The notes beneath the pieces are model-generated. The model saw nothing but the letters and a program-made list of their open reading frames with translations, was not told the origin of the DNA and did not search any database. Of a stretch of DNA of 64,000 nt, positions 62,879 to 64,000 are shown piece by piece. How positions within the stretch are numbered: position 1 is the stretch's first letter; each line of letters starts with the position of its first letter. The DNA comes from Rhodocyclaceae bacterium (GTDB taxonomy: Bacteria; Pseudomonadota; Gammaproteobacteria; Burkholderiales; Rhodocyclaceae). The DNA lies in assembly GCA_013791905.1 (NCBI GenBank), contig VMSX01000020.1:124001-188000 (forward strand), written 5' to 3'. The translations under genes were made by a program, and so were the position numbers.

Positions 62879-63910
62879 ATGCCAAACCTTTCTGACCGCA
62901 AGATACGAGACATCAAGCCAGGCGCCGTCGATAAATGGAAAAGCGACGGCGACGGCCTGAATATTCGCGTTCGCCCGAACGGATCCACGACTTGGGTTAT
63001 CCGCCGCAAGAAGCGCGGCCCTGATGGCAAGGATAAAACCACCATCGAGACCATCGGCGAGTTTCCGGACATGGATTGTAATGCTGCGCGTGCGGCGCTA
63101 GCCAAACGTTCATTCTCGCCGAATTTGAAAAAGACGACATTCGCCGAACTGCTCGATGAGTGGTATAGCCGTCGCATCGAGCCGCGCTACCGCGTTACCA
63201 AGAACATTTCGACATATATCGCCCGCGCCAAGGCTGAATTTGGCAACACCGCCCTCGCCCGCCTGACCACGCTGCAGCTGGTGCGCTGGCTGCAGAAATA
63301 CGCCGAGGAAACACCGGTCGCAGCGAACCGCTGCGCGTCGAATATCAAGTTGGCCCTCAACTATGCCGTCGAGTGCGGCTATCTGGATCGCAACCCGCTT
63401 GCGCCGGTCACCAATCGCGTCATTGGCGGCGAAGAGAAAACGCGCAATCGCCACCTGACGGACGATGAAATCCGGTGGGTATTCGGTGACAAATGCCGCC
63501 CTATCCTGCGATTTCTCCTGCTGACCGGCTTGCGCATCAGCGAGGCCCAGCAAGGCTATCGCGACGGCGATAGATTCCGCATTGACCGCACGAAGAACGG
63601 CGACGCGCACTGGGTACACCTGCCCGACCTCGCAACGGCCCAGTTGGCCGCGCCTTTCGATCTTAGCGCGACAGCGTATCAGGCATGGCTGCGCAACACC
63701 GCCAAGCAGACATTCACCCCGCACGATCTGCGGCGCACGTTCGCGACGCGCCTGGCCGGTCTCAACATCCCTCCGCACATTATTGAAAAGTGCCTGAATC
63801 ACCGGCTGCAGGGCGTCATGGGCATCTACAACCGGGCAGACTATGAAGCCGAGAGAATCGCGGCGGCCCAGGCATGGGCGGATGAAGTGAAAAGAATCAC
63901 CGCCGCCTGA
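62879..63910 (+). CDS. Tyrosine recombinase / phage-type integrase
   Basis: 343 residues from ATG 62879 (MPNLSDRKIRDIKPGAVDKW). N-terminal arm-binding DUF4102-like part (GDGLNIRVRPNGSTTWVIR), a core-binding SAM-like domain (about 100-185) and a catalytic domain with Arg in LLTGLRISEAQ, Lys in TKNGDAHW, HxxR in HDLRRTF, His in CLNHRLQG and Tyr in GIYNRADY. All active-site residues are present. Shorter than common P4-type integrases. Probably the left-end gene of an element that continues past the window; no att duplicate is visible. Confidence 0.93.
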   Translation: MPNLSDRKIRDIKPGAVDKWKSDGDGLNIRVRPNGSTTWVIRRKKRGPDGKDKTTIETIGEFPDMDCNAARAALAKRSFSPNLKKTTFAELLDEWYSRRIEPRYRVTKNISTYIARAKAEFGNTALARLTTLQLVRWLQKYAEETPVAANRCASNIKLALNYAVECGYLDRNPLAPVTNRVIGGEEKTRNRHLTDDEIRWVFGDKCRPILRFLLLTGLRISEAQQGYRDGDRFRIDRTKNGDAHWVHLPDLATAQLAAPFDLSATAYQAWLRNTAKQTFTPHDLRRTFATRLAGLNIPPHIIEKCLNHRLQGVMGIYNRADYEAERIAAAQAWADEVKRITAA

Positions 63911-63995
63911 CGGGCTCAGGCAAAAGCGGGCCGGCAAGTAGTATGCACACTGCAAGCCGACCCTACCAAGAAGCACCTACGAAGGAGATGCAAAC

Positions 63996-64000
63996 ATGGC
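63996..64000 (+). CDS. Start of the next gene (cut by window edge)
   Basis: GAAGGAG (63981-63987) lies nine bases before ATG 63996, a very good ribosome-binding site. Only the ATG and two bases are in the window, so the product is unknown; it is probably part of the integrase-bearing element (as an excisionase or regulator would be, inference). Confidence 0.4.

Overview
The window is a dense, GC-rich bacterial chromosome segment (about 65 protein genes, one tRNA) that reads as betaproteobacterial. The reasons are gene order and family types: the long minus-strand run rpoE-rseA-rseB-rseC-degP-glutaredoxin-TRIC-lepA-lepB-DUF4845-rnc-era-recO-pdxJ-acpS-nagZ; the yceD-rpmF-plsX-fabH-fabD-fabG-acpP-fabF cluster beside ygfX and nadB; an EF-P with Arg32 next to its rhamnosyltransferase EarP; and pyrG-kdsA-eno-ftsB. 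A Rhodocyclales-like organism is my best guess, but no marker here fixes the genus.

Layout. 1-4.5 kb: the start of a SulP transporter (cut by the left edge), a small unknown gene, a DEDDh exonuclease, a YkgJ-type Cys-cluster protein and a PAS/GGDEF cyclase. 5.0-8 kb: tRNA-Ser(GCU), aspartokinase, a small HTH protein and a radical SAM protein divergent from queD. 7.8-14.3 kb: one tightly overlapped plus-strand operon queD-gcvT-gcvH-gcvP-gcvR-like-gamma carbonic anhydrase-SIMPL protein. 14.4-19.6 kb: signalling and transport (a PhnD-like/PAS/GGDEF protein, a chemoreceptor with a cytoplasmic C-terminal sensor, a CPA-type antiporter). 19.7-23 kb: a disturbed region in which a grpB-like gene plus the tail of ftsB exists twice, flanking a small lipoprotein, a secreted protein and a Yip1 protein; the second grpB copy is broken. 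23-34.5 kb: eno, DUF1330, kdsA, pyrG, pgsA, uvrC on minus; earP, efp and a CBS protein on plus; then nagZ, acpS, pdxJ on minus. 34.5-45 kb: GTPases, RNase III, signal peptidase, LepA and the RpoE envelope-stress operon. 45-54.7 kb: nadB, a PDC-sensor protein, ygfX and the fatty-acid/phospholipid cluster. 54.7-62.2 kb: a Maf pyrophosphatase, an RsmI-like methyltransferase, sppA, Rieske, HAD and rluC, with rluC divergent from rne across a 529-nt gap. 62.3-64 kb: a low-molecular-weight phosphatase, then a tyrosine recombinase that probably starts a mobile element running off the right edge.

Two repeat families stand out. (1) A 25-bp sequence made of two half-sites (AAAAGTCGGCG then CTGGYGGGACGGCG) occurs at eight places, mostly inside coding regions, in several reading frames and on both strands. 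Two further copies carry an extra 26-27 bp at exactly the half-site junction; one of them lies in frame inside earP. (2) Four hairpins share a nearly invariant 15-nt loop but have different, mostly self-complementary stems. All four lie just upstream of genes inside minus-strand operons and in two cases the stem supplies the Shine-Dalgarno sequence. Neither family is explained by the annotated genes, and they are the best candidates here for undescribed biology.
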